From positions 372,001-436,000 of the forward strand of contig JAECYW010000019.1 in assembly GCA_023014335.1 (NCBI GenBank): a DNA stretch of 64,000 nt, given 5' to 3'. Positions 19,085 to 31,363 of this stretch are shown piece after piece. The position numbers and the translations under genes are program-made. This DNA comes from Galerina marginata. Taxonomy: Eukaryota; Basidiomycota; Agaricomycetes; Agaricales; Galerinaceae. The notes under the pieces were generated by a model. That model was not told where the DNA came from. It was given only the letters and a program-made list of their open reading frames with translations, and did not search any database. Numbering within the stretch: position 1 is the first letter of the stretch; each line of letters begins with the position of its first letter.

Positions 19085-20775
19085 TTACTCAATCAAGGTG
19101 AAAAAAAAAAATTGTAAAATACGAATTTCATTTATAGCTCGTCCTGCCAGGGGTCGAGACAGGTCTAAGGCTATGCAAGCACAGCCAAAACTACCACGAG
19201 ACTGAAAAATCATCAGTTCAATAAACTGTTCGTCCGGCCAAAAGGGGCCAGCCTTGATCCCATGCAGAGTAGGGACTAACACGGTTCGCCTAAAACCGGG
19301 TCACACCTGCGGTACCGTGACATCCGTACCCGATTGAACCGGGTCACGGATTTGTGCCGGAACCGTGGATACCACGGATATATCCGCTGTTTTGACCTAT
19401 CATAAAACTGGATCGAGAACAGCACCTGGAGCGGTATTATGACATTTAAGAGCATCTTAATTAATATTGGATCTGTTTAAAGCTCATTTTGACCCCTGGA
19501 GGCAAGTTTTAGCAAGAGTCAAGGGGAGTAGAATTTATTATCAATTTGAGCGAATTTAAATCGATTTTTTAACCTATTTACTTTGTAAATTATTGCAAGG
19601 TCTACTCTAAACGGCCTAAAAAAAAGGATTATGCCTCTATATATATATTCAAAGTATTGTACAGTGTATTTAGGCACATACAACTGGTTTATCTCATTCA
19701 AACGCTGCTTTACGAGCTGTTTGATCAAAATATGTGGGTTAAACCGCGGTTAACCGGTATCCGAACCGTATCCGTATCCGTATTAGGCAAATCCGCGGTT
19801 CGGATAACGGTTCGGTCCGGATATATCCATGTTAGTCCCTAATGCAGAGCACGAGCCGCTCTGATCTGCTCCAACCCGTCTTTCAGAAACACCCGGATGT
19901 CGTTAAAAACATTGACGTCGTCCATAATGTTCATGGAGCGGGTAATCGACTTTAGCGCCGGTAGATTAAAGGCAGTCGTGATGTGGTGCTCGGGGCGGCT
20001 GACGATGAGGAATTTGATTCTTCCAGCAAGGCGAGGGGCCGTGTCTCTGATAATGGCGAGTATCCGATTCTGGGCGTCTTGATCGCCGCATTTATCCAGT
20101 CCGTCGATGATTATCATTCGCGGGACTCGGAAGGCTGGGCTCGTGCCCAAGGACAGGATGGGCGCGACGATGAGTTGCTCCACTTGAGTTTTCGCTGATT
20201 GGTGAAAGATCATGGGATTATTCTCGACGGCCTTTGCGATGGGAGGCTGCAGTTCTGGGACATTGAATGCCATTTGGAAGGCAATCGTTGAGACGAGGTA
20301 TTTTTCCAGGCCTTCGCTTTCGTCCCCGTTTGTAGAGGCGCCTGATCCTGACGGAAAGAAGAAACTCGCTGCGAGCCGGCGCTCCTTGCACTGCGCGGCT
20401 GCGAACGAGCCTGCTATGGCTGATTTCCCGAATTGTGCTGGGCCGAAAAGCCATAAGATGTGCGATGGATTCGAGTCTTCTGCGCAGCGAGCCTGAGCCC
20501 AGTCTGCCAGCGTCTGAAGAACAGAGGTGCGTGTGCCAGGATGACATCTTGGGTTGTCGGCGCTGTTCGTGTCATGGGTGGCGTTCAATGCGACATGGCC
20601 TTTGAATGACTCTTGGATCGCTGTGGTTTTGCGGTTGTTAGAAGAGAAGAAGGGAGGAAGATAGTCGGCGCTTACTGCGACGATGGCGATTATGCCGTCT
20701 CCTGAGTTGAGTGGTGTTGTTGTGCGTGATAAATGTGCCGCCTGTGACGAGCATGGGACCGGTAGCAGAGAGCAT
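19085..20775 (-). pseudogene. N1: truncated NACHT NTPase gene split by a MITE
   Basis: Exon 1 is 20676-20775 (MLSATGPMLVTGGTF), intron 20621-20675 (55 bp, GTAAGC..AG, CTAAC branch site), and exon 2 starts at 20620. The protein has Walker A GPAQFGKSA, Walker B IIIDGLDKC and sensor SRPE. After RALH the frame meets a stop contributed by the MITE at 19841. Removing the 572 bp MITE and one 8 bp duplication restores the frame to a stop at 19085, about 351 residues, so the insertion is the only lesion I see. Its 3' tail differs from the other copies (no GACCT after the poly-T), so it may be the most diverged member. Confidence 0.88.
19270..19841. mobile_element. hAT-like MITE, 572 bp, inside N1
   Basis: Terminal inverted repeats TAGGGACTAACA (one mismatch when extended to 15 bp) and an 8 bp target duplication ATGCAGAG at 19262-19269 and 19842-19849. 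The interior has no ORF but carries many short subterminal motifs based on CCGTGGATA and CCGTATCCG, as hAT transposase-binding repeats do. The TAGGG-type ends and 8 bp duplication fit the hAT superfamily. Confidence 0.92.
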
Positions 20776-21664
20776 AGGACAAGGCGTTGATTTTGGGAGG
20801 TAGGGCGTCGTGCAGTGGTGGAGGGAGAGAGAAAGAGAGATTTGCCCTGAGAGGCTTGGGTGCGAAATCAAATCCGAGTATACCGTTACATCGTGGCCTC
20901 TAATATCGATAACACTGCCAGTTTCATTGATAATCGCCTTGATAATCGGTGGGTCAGTGGCTACTAGCAAAAAATGTCGATGTGGGGATATTCGTCGCTT
21001 CCACCAGCTTAGTCGTCCAGTAGGAGTCATCCACTAAGTTGTGACCCCTGAGAAATTCGAAGTGTTCGTCCAACTCGGAAGGTTGAATAAATTATTCAAC
21101 ATAGTGGCAAATTGAAAGTATAACGAGGTCAATAAGAGTGGTATTGGGTCAGTTGGTAATTTTATCCAGGTATACAACAAAACGGCCTCAAGGATTTCCG
21201 TACCCTAGCATGCGTGGAAGACCCTTTGAGGTCCAATGGAGCGAAGAGACGACTGATTTTGCGGGGAAGTCGACCAAACAAAATACAGCATACAAGTACA
21301 ATCGACTTTGAAGCATCCGTTACATCAAGTAAGGTCTAGTCCATTTCCTGGGTAAAATGGCTTCGTCTATCAAAATGGTTAGACGAAGGACATCAGAATG
21401 ACCTTCGTCTCTGGGCAGCTACTAATACCGGTACCTGAATATACTGAATATAGTAAACAGTGACTTGGATTGACGATGGTACACACGGGACGAGTTCCCA
21501 ATCGGGAACATGGGGTGGCCGATTCTGCCTCTGGATGGATGGTCATTCGAGATTGGCAGATTCCGATTAAGGAAATAGTGACATGCTAAAAACCCTCGCG
21601 GAAATCCAAGTATACTTAGTACAGTGCTAAATTAGGTTTCTATCACGAAAATCCAAGTACAGTG
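20776..21664. other. Duplicated 5' region of N1 and intergenic DNA
   Basis: From the N1 start to about 21120 the sequence is homologous to the region above N2 (22749-23100), so the duplication includes the promoter. About 21130-21330 resembles part of a Z repeat. At 21605-21665 the motif TACAGTGCTAAATTAGG occurs twice in tandem just after the N2 poly-T tail. No gene seen. Confidence 0.6.
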
Positions 21665-22748
21665 CTAAATTAGGTCAAAAAAAAAAGGAACTTTATTTAC
21701 AGCTTGTACTCGTCGAGACATATCTAGGGCTATACGAGCATAGCCAAAACTACCACGGGACTGAAAAACTATCAATTCAATGAACTGCTCCTCCAGCCAA
21801 AATGGGTCAGCCTTGATACCGCGAGCGGCTCTGATCTGCTCGAACCCGTCTTTCAGAAACACCCGAATGTCGTTAAACACGTTGGTGTCGTCCATAAGGT
21901 CCACAGAGCGGGTAATGGACTTTAGCGCTGGTACATTAAAGGTAGCTGTGATGTGAGGCTCGGGGCGGCTGAAGATGAGAAATTTAATTCGTCCAGCTAG
22001 TCGGCGGGCGGTGTCTTGAATGATGGCAAGTATGCGTTGTTGGCAATCTTGATCGCCGCATTTATCAAGCCCGTCAATGACTACCGTTCGCGGGACTCGG
22101 AAGGCGGGACTCGTCGCTAATAAAGATAGGACGGGTACGGTAATGAGTTGCTCTACTTGGGTTTCTGGTGAGCGGTGGAAGGTGATGGGATCCTTCCCGA
22201 CTGCTTGTGCGATGTGGGGCTGGAGTTCAGGGATACTGAATGCCATTTGGAAGGCGATTGTCGGCATAAGGTATTTTTCGAGGCGTTCGCTTTCGTCCTC
22301 GTTTGTAGAAGCGCCTGAATTTGGCGGAAAGAAGAAACTCGCTGCGAGGTGGTGTTTCTTGGCTTGTGCGGCTGCGAAAGACCCTGCTATGGCTGATTTC
22401 CCGACCTTGGCAGGGCCGAAGAGCCATAGGATATGCGATGGATTTGAGTCTTCTGCGCTCTGAGTCTGAGCCCAGTCTTCCAGCGTCTGGAGAACAGCAA
22501 TGCGTGTGCCAGGGTGGCATCTTAGGTTGTCAGCGCTGTTCGTGTCGTGGGTGGCGTTCAATGCGACATGGCCTTTGAATGACTCTTGGATCGCTGGGGT
22601 TTTGTGGTTGTTAGAAGAGAAGAATGGAAGAAGATAGTCGGCGCTTACTGCGACGATGGCGATTATGCCGTCTCCTGAGTTGAGTGGTGTTGTTGTGCGT
22701 GATAAATGTGCCGCCTGTGACGAGCATGGGACCGGTAGCAGAGAGCAT
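21665..22748 (-). CDS. N2: truncated NACHT (STAND) P-loop NTPase
   Basis: Predicted exons are 22649-22748 and 21665-22593, with a 55 bp intron, giving 342 residues. Exon 1 encodes a short Gly-rich N terminus (MLVTGGTF). Exon 2 encodes the NTPase: Cys/His segment DNLRCHPGTR, Walker A GPAKVGKSA (about residue 93), Walker B VVIDGLDKC (about 206) and sensor FSRPE (about 241). It ends soon after FQSRGSFG, where full-length mushroom NACHT proteins continue into a winged-helix region and repeats. STAND NTPases act as nucleotide-dependent switches, often in non-self recognition; such a role here is inferred. The position after Walker B GLD is Lys, not the usual Glu. The final codons run into the poly-T tract. 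Confidence 0.88.
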
Positions 22749-23100
22749 AGGACAAGGCGTTGGTTTTGCGAGGTAGGGCGTCGTCCGGTGGTGGAAGGAA
22801 AGAGGAAGAGAGAGTTGCACTGAGAGGCTGGGGTGCGAAATCAAATCCGAGTGTACCGTTACATCGTGGCCTCTCATATCGATAACACTGCCCGTTTTAT
22901 TGATCCCCTTGATAACCGGTGGGTCAGTGGCTACTAGCAAAAAATGCAGTCGATGTAGGGATACTCGAGTATACGTCGCTTTCACCAGCTTAGTCATCCG
23001 GTAGGGGTCATTCACTAAGTTGCGATACCTGGAGAATTTGAGGTGTTCGTTCAACTCGGAAGCCTGAATAAATCATTGAACATAGTGGCATAAGTACTTC
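22749..23100 (-). repeat. Duplicated N-gene upstream region
   Basis: About 350 bp upstream of N2 that match the region above N1 (20776-21120), including a stretch ending TTGAACATAGTGGCA. It marks the DNA-level duplication of gene plus promoter. Confidence 0.75.
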
Positions 23101-23179
23101 AGTCCTGGGAAAGAAATGAGTCTAGCACCATCCGTTTCGTTAGCAGCATTTAAATGCCATTTTAGAGACGATATCAGTC

Positions 23180-24560
23180 AAATATCAGTACTCACCTTGA
23201 AAAATCTGAGCCCCTGTGAATTTCTATGCTACGGTCAACAGACCCCTGAACGTCCCAAAGTACCCGAAGTATTAATACTGCACTAAATCTAACACCGTCT
23301 CCTGACTGTATATAACAAATGACGATTACCGAAGGTACCCACTTTATATGAGGTGAAAGTTTCTTCCTGCGCAATAATTTCCATGCTAAACTTTCGTCAT
23401 TCGCAGTCAACGAAGACACGAGAAACCTTCACAGTAAACCCACAAACTATATCAGCTTGTACTTTATCTATCCAGCCTCGGGATCGAACTCACGTAGTCG
23501 GCTAGAAAAAGAGGCATAAAATACGAGTGTCTGGGATAACTGAGAGCTTGAACTTACCGAGTGATTGATATGGATATGAGCTCTGTAGCTTCCATCGGCA
23601 CCCATTTATTTGATCGTTACCGCAAGATGGTCCGGAATAGTTGAAAATTTCAATCGGAAATCTCGCTAATTCAATCAGAGTGATACTGAGTCAATCGGGT
23701 GATCATCTTAGCAAGGTGTAGGGAAACACCACTGCAAGACTTGCCTAACCCTGACGTGTATGGAAGACCTTTGTGGCGACAGATCCTAAGGGACGAAAAC
23801 ATGAGTAAGTTTGCAGCGAAGTTGACTAAAATACGGCATACGAGTGCAATCGACTATGAAGCAGCCCGGAACGGAAACATTGCGTACGAAACAGGAAATG
23901 AACGAATCCTCTGCTTGGTATAACGGACGATTGCTCGGTAAGATAGCTTGCTTCATCGTCCAAGTAAATTTAATGATGTCGGTTGTCTTTGGGCGACCAA
24001 CACCAGCATTGAGTATATCTGACGAACGACGATTTGAATCAATGACGGTACATACCTTTTATGTATCTTCCTGCGCATTCATCTCCATGCCACGCTAAAA
24101 TTTTATATTCGTCATCAATGACAGTTCGAGAAAGGTTCGCCGTAATTTAAAACGCACCAAACTAGATTAGCTTGTGCTGTATGTAGCCAGCCGGCATCGA
24201 ATTCACATAGTCCTAGAAGAAGATGTATAAAACAGAGTTTCAAGGATAAGTGAGAGTTGGAACATAAACGTACCAAGTCTTTGATATGGAATATGGATTT
24301 ACTACTAGAAATTGGCTCTGTCACCCATGCTTTTTGGTTTTTAGAGCATCCAGAACGTGATCCGTGGTGGTTGGATCGGAGGTCTCGCCATTGGCAATGT
24401 CGATGAGAGTGACACTGCTAGTGAGTCAGTCGGGCGAGGATATTCGTAAGATGTAGAGAAACCTCACCTCAGCGTATCCTGACCTGCATATGCAATTATG
24501 TTGCCTTATTAAGAAGTAGAAACCTTGATTGTTCTGGGACAGCTGAATGTTGAGGAAAGG
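23180..24560 (-). repeat. Z repeats, two tandem units
   Basis: Two head-to-tail copies of a sequence of roughly 0.7 kb found in four clusters in this window. On the minus strand each has a conserved exon-like piece before GTAAGTTC, a 50-60 bp intron-like gap ending TTTTTCTAG, and a second exon-like piece encoding ADYVNSIPAG and similar. This suggests the remains of a multi-exon gene. No copy has a long ORF. The family is not recognised. Confidence 0.6.
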
Positions 24561-25189
24561 AGGGGTCAGACTCGATGTGCTACGACAGAGAAAAATTACG
24601 CGATGGGTGCAGTTGAACGCGTTTTAGGAGTCGCGCTGGCGTGTGGTATGGGTATAATTTGACGCCTGTGTGATCATTTGGTCGTCTCGGGTGTGGGCGT
24701 ATTCACCATTCTCCAGTTTCGAAAGTAAGGCGAATGCAGTACTGGTGGCGGTTGTTGCCAGAGAAAGTCCCGGTTCATTTGTCGTATTTCGGGCCCCTGA
24801 AAGTTTGCTCATATGATTTATACGGACGGAAGTCAATAATCATAACGAAAGGTTTTGCCATTCCAGTCTTCCCGAGATCGAGTATCCATCACTGCCAGTG
24901 TCACCTCTTGAAATGTTCAATTTGCAAGTTCAAAATCGGTTTTTGACAATCTTCGTCAAAAGAGATTGTCGCGTCGAAGAGAAGGCGAACATATATAGCA
25001 GCAAAAACTTCGCAATGAAAAGTAGAGATGAGAATCGGATGATAACGTTCTTTTGAGCATCGTTTCCATCAGCCTTCAGGTATCATTCGGGAAAGGCACA
25101 AAGGCGTTATTTGTCCCTGTTATGCTTAGAGGCTCTGACGATGACCCAACTCGTCTGCAGTGAATAATCTTTGGTTATCAATTCTTTCA
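24561..25189. other. Region upstream of X1
   Basis: It matches the regions just upstream of X3, X4 and X5 (for example GTTGAGGAAAGGAG near 24550, and the segment ending STAFAL on the minus strand near 24735). It is therefore part of the duplicated cassette rather than unique intergenic sequence. No ORF of note. Confidence 0.5.
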
Positions 25190-26490
25190 TAGGTAAAGTA
25201 AATCGACTGCCGAAAAGCTCGAGGACCCCCAGTTCACGCCATGGCACAAGCACAAACTGTGGATCCAGCAAACCCCGCCTCAACTAGCTCCTCCACGAGG
25301 CTCACCCGCCAGACGCAGTCGGACAAACGCAGCGGTCCCGCCTACTAGTGCTAGTACTTACCATAGCCGCCCCCGAACCCGGCGCAGTACCAGCGGGACG
25401 CCTCGAGCAACCTCGGCTGGGCCTACACCGCGTCCTCCCTGACGCGCTTCTTCCCCTCCGCGCTCCTCGCCCGTCTACACTCCGCGGCCTCCTCCATCCT
25501 GCTGAGTCGTACAACCCCTCCGCACCGTTCGTGTACGTGTAGCTCGCGGGGACGTGATCAACCTTCCGCATGGGGACTTTCGACCAGATCCAGGCTGCAA
25601 GTGAAGAGGACCACGACGTCCCTCCAAAGCTCAGGCCCGGGCACGAGCTCCGGCCTCGCTGCTACTAGCTAGGGAGGTACTAGAAAGCTCGGGTTCGTCT
25701 AGCAGTACGGGCGCGGGCCCGAAGCGATCTTGTCCTATCCCGGCTCCGGCCCCATTCCCACTGGACCAAGTCCAAGACGCGAACGAGCTCGAACACGCGT
25801 CCAAGCAGGCAGAGATCGACGAATAACCTCACTGCCTCTGCCTCTGATTTTGCATCTACGTCTATTTTTGCACCTCCCGGTGCTTTGACCTGAGCCCACA
25901 TCCATGTCAACCTAACGGAAGGCCGAGCACATGCACATGTGCGAATAGACACGGGCGCTCAGGCTCGGACCCATTCTACGACTACAAGTACAACTGCAAA
26001 TACGACTACACCTCGGGATGGAACGAGTCAACCAGCTTCGGATGTTGTTGGGAATGGAGGCGGAAGTGGAGTCGGCGGGTGTGGGCGATGACTCTGCCCT
26101 TATTGTGCGCCTTCGGTCTACGCTGAGCCGGAATGAGAGCAGGCAGAGTCGGACACGCAGTCGAACTTGTGAGTCAGGTTTATTTTTAGTTTCTATGATC
26201 ATATTATCGTCGACGTTGGCTGACTATTTATTTGTTGTACAGGCGGGATCATCTAGACCGCCCGAAGAACCACTCCTTCAGTGGCACCTTTACCCGTATC
26301 TGCTTCTGCCTCTGCTTCCGCACGTAAAGTTCCGATGGGAGCTGCGAGGTCGCATCCCAGCGTGACATGGAGCGCCAACGTCTCCAACATTTTTTTTTTG
26401 CTTTCCTCATGCCATCTTTCGATATTGGAGCGCATGATGGGGTTTATAGCCAAACCTGAAACCGTATATTATATTTCTCTATGAGTAAAT
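25190..26490 (+). pseudogene. X1: decayed, shortened copy of the X gene
   Basis: It starts at the segment encoding (A)EELED and matches X5 through the Ala/Leu-rich SALLARLH..PRSYNPSAPFVYV block (about 25440-25540), with several stops and frameshifts. After the LPHG equivalent it jumps to sequence far downstream in X5, then matches the block ending RSTLSRNESRQSR before an intron (GT at about 26168, AG at about 26243). The 3' end diverges from X5 after the next exon's first 100 bp and is shared with X2-X4. It cannot encode a continuous protein. Confidence 0.75.
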
Positions 26491-26589
26491 ATAAGTTGAT
26501 TTTCCTGAAGCGGTCATTCTTGTCATTTAACCGGCACCGCCCACATTCTTATTTGTTGCTTACTCCTTCCTACTGAGCCCTCCATGCCA

Positions 26590-28480
26590 ATTGCCACCTC
26601 TAACGTCACCCAATTGTCCACCTCGCAGCCATCATGATATGGAAGTTAACTCCAAGCCCCCGGCTGACTACCACCCCGCCACCAACTTCACACTGAGCAC
26701 GACAAGCGCGTTGTGGAAGGCATGCACCCACCGCACCTTGTCGAGAACTACCACGGCAGTGCCATGTCAAAGTCACCTGCATTCATGGCTTTTTATGCCC
26801 AAACTCACGGCGTACGTACCCCTCCACTTCTCTGTGTTCGAAAAAAATCTGACAAATAGTATCATTGATTTTACAGTCTGTCTTCGCCGGCGCTCTCTCC
26901 GTACTCTTACCCACTATAGCGGCTGCTGTTGCCGCCTCAACCACGACTCGACATTCACTGGTAACTGCACCAGTCCCCTCACAATCTTTCTCATCTGCAC
27001 TCACCCTTATTTGATTGATTGCCTGAAGCATGTCAACAAACCTTGCCACGTCCCGCAAATGGTTCTAGCGCGACATACGTGGCGATCAACGATGACGACG
27101 CCAACGATCTTCACGACGAGGATCAAGCGAAGGGGAAACGAGGTGGGACGGAGAAAAAGCGACGCGAGGTTGCACAAAGGAGGCTAAAAGGTGAGCCGCC
27201 ACATCATTGGCATCCTTCCCGTGCTAATCCGTTTACAACAGGAATGCGGGTGCCCAGAGCAAGAAGGAGGACACCGCCGCCATCGTATTCGAAGGCGACG
27301 ACTTAACATTGTACGTGCCACCCTTTTATTATTATTACTAATTAACAAGTTATCTATTTCTAGTACCGAGCCTGCCTCGATGCAAGGTAGTCTACCTCTG
27401 AGTCACCACGACTTGACATTCACTACAAACCTCGCCCTGCCCCCAAACATTTCCAGTGCGACATACGTAGTAACAACGACTCGGACGCCGCCAATGATGA
27501 TTATGACAAGGACCAAGCGAAGGGGAAACGAGGAGGGAAGGGCAAAAGCGACGCTAGGATGCACAAAAGGAGGCCCAAAGGTGAGCGACCACGTCATCGC
27601 CCGACGCCGCCATAGACCTCCTGCGCTAATCTAAGGCCTATCATGGATGTGACCGTGACTAATCCATATCCGGACCGTGGATACGGATTGGATATGGGTA
27701 AAAATCCACGGACTGGCACAGATATGGGTTCATCCATTTGAGTCCACTTGTTCGAAATCAGTTTTTTTTACTTGTATCGGGTAGAGGTCTGTTATAGCTT
27801 CCCATTAGTGAAGAAAAAAGTAAAGAAAATGTTTTACTTGAGGCGCAGTGGACCAATAAGTGCTATGACCTTAACTAATATAATATTAGTAAAGCTTACA
27901 AATTAAATATTTCCCTCAGCTAACTCCGAGTGCGGTAGGTCGTGACTTTCTGCTCGGCAACTCAACGGCTTTAGGCCGAGAAACAATGTTAACGTTCCAA
28001 CACCCTCAAATGTAGCACAATAAATACAAAAATTGGACATTCAGTGCGTATTGGTTGTAATAGTATAATAAGAGGTTTGGCTAGAAAAACCTCTAGTTTT
28101 ACGCCGACAGGAAGGTTTACAAATAATTTATCCGTGGGACCCGCAGATAAGTCACGGGCAAATCCATATCCAATCCGTCACGTGGATACGGGTCGGGTTG
28201 GATTGGGACCCGGGTTTACGTAATCCATGGCAGGCCTTACGCTAATCCATCTAAAACAGGAAAACGGATGCCCAGAACAGGAAGGAGGACACCGCCGCCG
28301 TCGGAAACGATGGCGGTGACTCAACGTCGTATGTGCCACATCCCCTTCTTGTTTTAAATACTAATTAACAAATTATCTACGTCTAGTACCGAGCGCGCCT
28401 CGATTCGAGAGCATCTACGTCGCACCTTCCTCCGCTCGTCGTTCTCGTGACCCCCGGCCCCATTCGCCTCCGCTGTCTCA
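26590..28480 (+). pseudogene. Decayed multi-exon gene with internal duplication
   Basis: Exon-like pieces are separated by GT..AG gaps: one reads VVEGMHPPHLVENYHG.. up to about 26810, a second (about 26877-26960) encodes SVFAGALSVLLP and is hydrophobic. A later Lys/Arg-rich piece (DEDQAKGKRGG, about 27080-27190) is repeated at about 27460-27580, and the CPEQEGGHRRH-type piece near 27250 recurs after the MITE near 28270. Frames are interrupted and the family is not recognised. It sits between X1 and N3 and is absent from the other cassettes. Confidence 0.45.
27632..28239. mobile_element. hAT-like MITE, 608 bp
   Basis: Terminal inverted repeats TAAGGCCTRYCATGGAT and an 8 bp target duplication CGCTAATC at 27624-27631 and 28240-28247. 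Subterminal CCGTGGATAC and CCATATCC motifs resemble those of the MITE inside N1, so the two may be relatives. No ORF. It is inserted in the decayed gene at 26.6-28.5 kb. Confidence 0.92.
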
Positions 28481-28489
28481 CCCTGTCCG

Positions 28490-29160
28490 ACGTCCGTCGC
28501 AAACATGAGGAATCTCACCTGGCGGCTCCGGGCTCCCGCAACCAACTGTTGCTGAGACATAGTTGACCGGGGGTTTGATAATGTACACTGGGTAGGAAGG
28601 CATAAGCACCTTAGATCGAAAAATGATTGTACATACATACGTAGTATTATATTGAATAAATCAGTTTTCCAACGTTTTCTAACAACAAGTTCCCGTGCTA
28701 TACCGAGGATAAAAAATATAAACAACCTCACCTGAGAAATGGCATAGGTCCAGGCAAGTCCAGGTGTGGCTAGGGAATGCTGTAGACGAACTTCGTGACA
28801 CTATGGGGCGCTATGGAGTGTCAGCGTGGTTGTATGCGATGCTGTACAGTTGTCTGTACATAGTAAGGCGCAGCCGCGACACAGGGTGCGCGGGTAGCTA
28901 CAAAGTTACTACATACCCCTCGCCGTGACGCTATGGGGCTATAAAGTCCTGTCACGAGCTGCGTAGTTAACCCAGGGTTTCTTGATGAAGTAGTCGGCCT
29001 TGCAAGCACTGTGACGCACCCGAAGTACCACAGTCTTGTCGTTGCTTTCTCGGCAATTTAAACTTAAGTTTATGTGAGCTGGCTTTACCTACGAGCATCT
29101 TGACGAGCTTCCAGTTGATTGAATGGTTAGCCGGGAAGCCGTATTTATAAAAAGTGATCC
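28490..29160. other. No gene recognised
   Basis: Short overlapping frames only, with no recognisable motif or element end. It lies between the decayed gene and the 3' end of N3. Confidence 0.4.
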
Positions 29161-29162
29161 CA

Positions 29163-30342
29163 TCAAATAACGACGGTGGATCTGACACATTCTGTACTTC
29201 GAAAACTGTCTAAAGAGTGACCAAAGTCCGGGGTTCTGGCAAAATCAGGGTCAAAAAAAAAAAGTAAAATGGGAACTTTATTTATAGCTCGTACTCGTCG
29301 AGACAGATCCAAGGCAGTACGAGCACTGCCAAAACTACCACGAGACTGAAAAACCATCAGGCCAATAATACGTTCCTCCGGCCAAAAGGGGCTAGCCTGG
29401 ATCCCATACAGAGCACGAGCGGCTCTGATCTGCTCGAACCCGTCTTTCAGAAAGACCCGGATATCGTTGAACACGTCGACGTCGTCCATAATGTTTAGGG
29501 GGTGAGTAATCGACTTTAACAGTGGTAGATTGAAGGCGGTTGTAATGTGGTGTTCGGGGCGGCTGAAGATGAGGAATTTAATTCGTCCAGCGAGCCGAGG
29601 GGCGGTGTCTCCAATGATGGCAAGTATCCGATTCTGGGCATCTTGATCAGCGCATTTATCGAGACCGTCGATGATTATCGTTCGCGGGACTCGGAAGGCA
29701 GGGCTTGTGCCCAAGGACAGGACGGGCGCAATGACGAGTTGCTCCACCTGAGTTTCTGCTGATTGGTGGAAGATAATGGGATTGTTCTCGACGGCTTGTG
29801 CGATGTAAGGCTGGAGTTCTGGGATATTAAATGCCATTTGGAAGGCAATCGTCGGTATGAGGTATTTCTCGAGGCCTTCTCTTTCGTCCCCGTTTATAGA
29901 GCGTGAGTCTGGTGGAAAGAAGAAACTTGCTGCAAGTCGGCCTTCCTTGAACTGCGCCGCTGCGAACGAGCCTGCAATAGCTGATTTCCCAAATTGTGCT
30001 GGGCCAAAGAGCCATAGGATGTGCTTTGAATCCGAGTCTTCTGCGCTCCGAGTCTGAGCCCAGTCCACTAGCGCCCGGAGGGCAACAATGCGCGTGCCGG
30101 GATGGCATCTTGGGTTGTCAGCGCTGTTTGTGTCGTGCGTGGCATCGAATGCGACATGTCCTTTGAATGTTTCCTGGATAGCTGGGGTTTTGTGTTCGTT
30201 AAAAGAGAAGAAGCGGTGAAGATAGTCGGCGCTTACCGCGACTATGGCGATTATGCCGTCTCCTGAGTTGAGCGGTGTTGTTGTGCGTGATGAATGTGCC
30301 GCCTGTGACGAGCACTGGGCCGCCAGGAGCGAAGATCGACAT
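29163..30342 (-). CDS. N3: truncated NACHT P-loop NTPase
   Basis: Exons 30237-30342 and 29163-30181, intron 55 bp, 374 residues: the longest family member, because the frame reads through the poly-T tract and continues about 25 residues into non-conserved sequence. Exon 1 begins MSIFAPGGPVLVTGG. Walker A GPAQFGKSA, Walker B IIIDGLDKCAD, sensor FSRPEHH. A two-codon shortening (SRSING) relative to other copies lies in the loop after FFFPP. It is closest to N1 and N8 in the C-terminal part (FGSARTALDLSRRV). No lesion seen. Confidence 0.88.
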
Positions 30343-30599
30343 AAGAGAATGTATTGATTCTGTGAGAGCACGACGACGTGGGGTGGTGGAGGGAAGTAGG
30401 AAGAGATGTTGCCAGGCCCACGAGGCAATGGGCAGTGAGGCGCGAAATGAAATCCGAGTATACTGCTAGTCAGCTACAACGTGGCCCTTCATAAAAGCCT
30501 GGGCCACCTGGCGGGGACTGTAGCTACTAGAAGAAAGTGAGGTTGACGCATGGATATTTGTCGTTTTCACCAGGCGTCTACTAGGAGTCCTGATCTATG

Positions 30600-30980
30600 T
30601 AATTGCACGTAGAAAGAGGTTGAAACAAATATATTATATTCTACGAACGTCTACTCAACAGAACGAACTACTTACTATGATTCACAATGTTTCACATGCA
30701 CATTGCTTATTAGGCCAGAATGGCGTCGACCTTCCCAATTTCTTACTCCTGCCTTTACTCCTCCAATCACCGTGTCCACAAAAGGTAAGCTCCCATACAC
30801 AATCATTTCCGACGCATGGAGTGAGCGATGACTAGGACACGTCTGCTGACGGAATAAGTCAACGTAGGAGGGGGAAGGGCCCGGGGAAAGAAAGGAAATA
30901 TTGGTGGCAGAAGCCTGCTCGACGAAATGGGGAAAGTCAAGCACATGAACAACGGTCGACGAGGCTGAGCGGTCCTAGGT
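30600..30980. repeat. Flank repeat F, copy 1
   Basis: About 380 bp matching 38690-39090, and in part 51340-51500, beginning TTGCACGTAGAAAGA. In the other places it directly follows the truncated X copies and precedes an N gene, so here it marks a cassette junction from which the X part is missing. No coding potential established. Confidence 0.7.
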
Positions 30981-31363
30981 CCTGCATTATGTCGACGCAG
31001 ATACACGTCAGTCGAGGGACGATAATCGTGGTAGTTGAAGCCGAGTCCCGACACTGACGAGGAAGCAGGCAAAAAATACTGGTAGTACCTCTGTAAATGT
31101 GATTTATGTGGCACAATCCTCAAGTCAAAGTTTCTACTCTAATATGTACTAGGCCTATAGGCCAACTAATACCATGAAGGCCCTGGTTTGTGCAAGAGCA
31201 AAAGAAGCCTGCAAAATCTATCGAGGCAGAGGTAACGGCTCTGTACTAAGTTCTAACAATGCATACAAATTTAAATTAATACTCTACTTGTATTTGACTT
31301 CGATGATGCCAAGCGCTGTTTCCATAAGTAGTCCTCCACGCAGGAGAAATCTTAGATTAAGTT
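30981..31363. other. Intergenic, nothing recognised
   Basis: Short frames only. It ends at the poly-A/poly-T tract marking the 3' end of N4. Confidence 0.4.
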
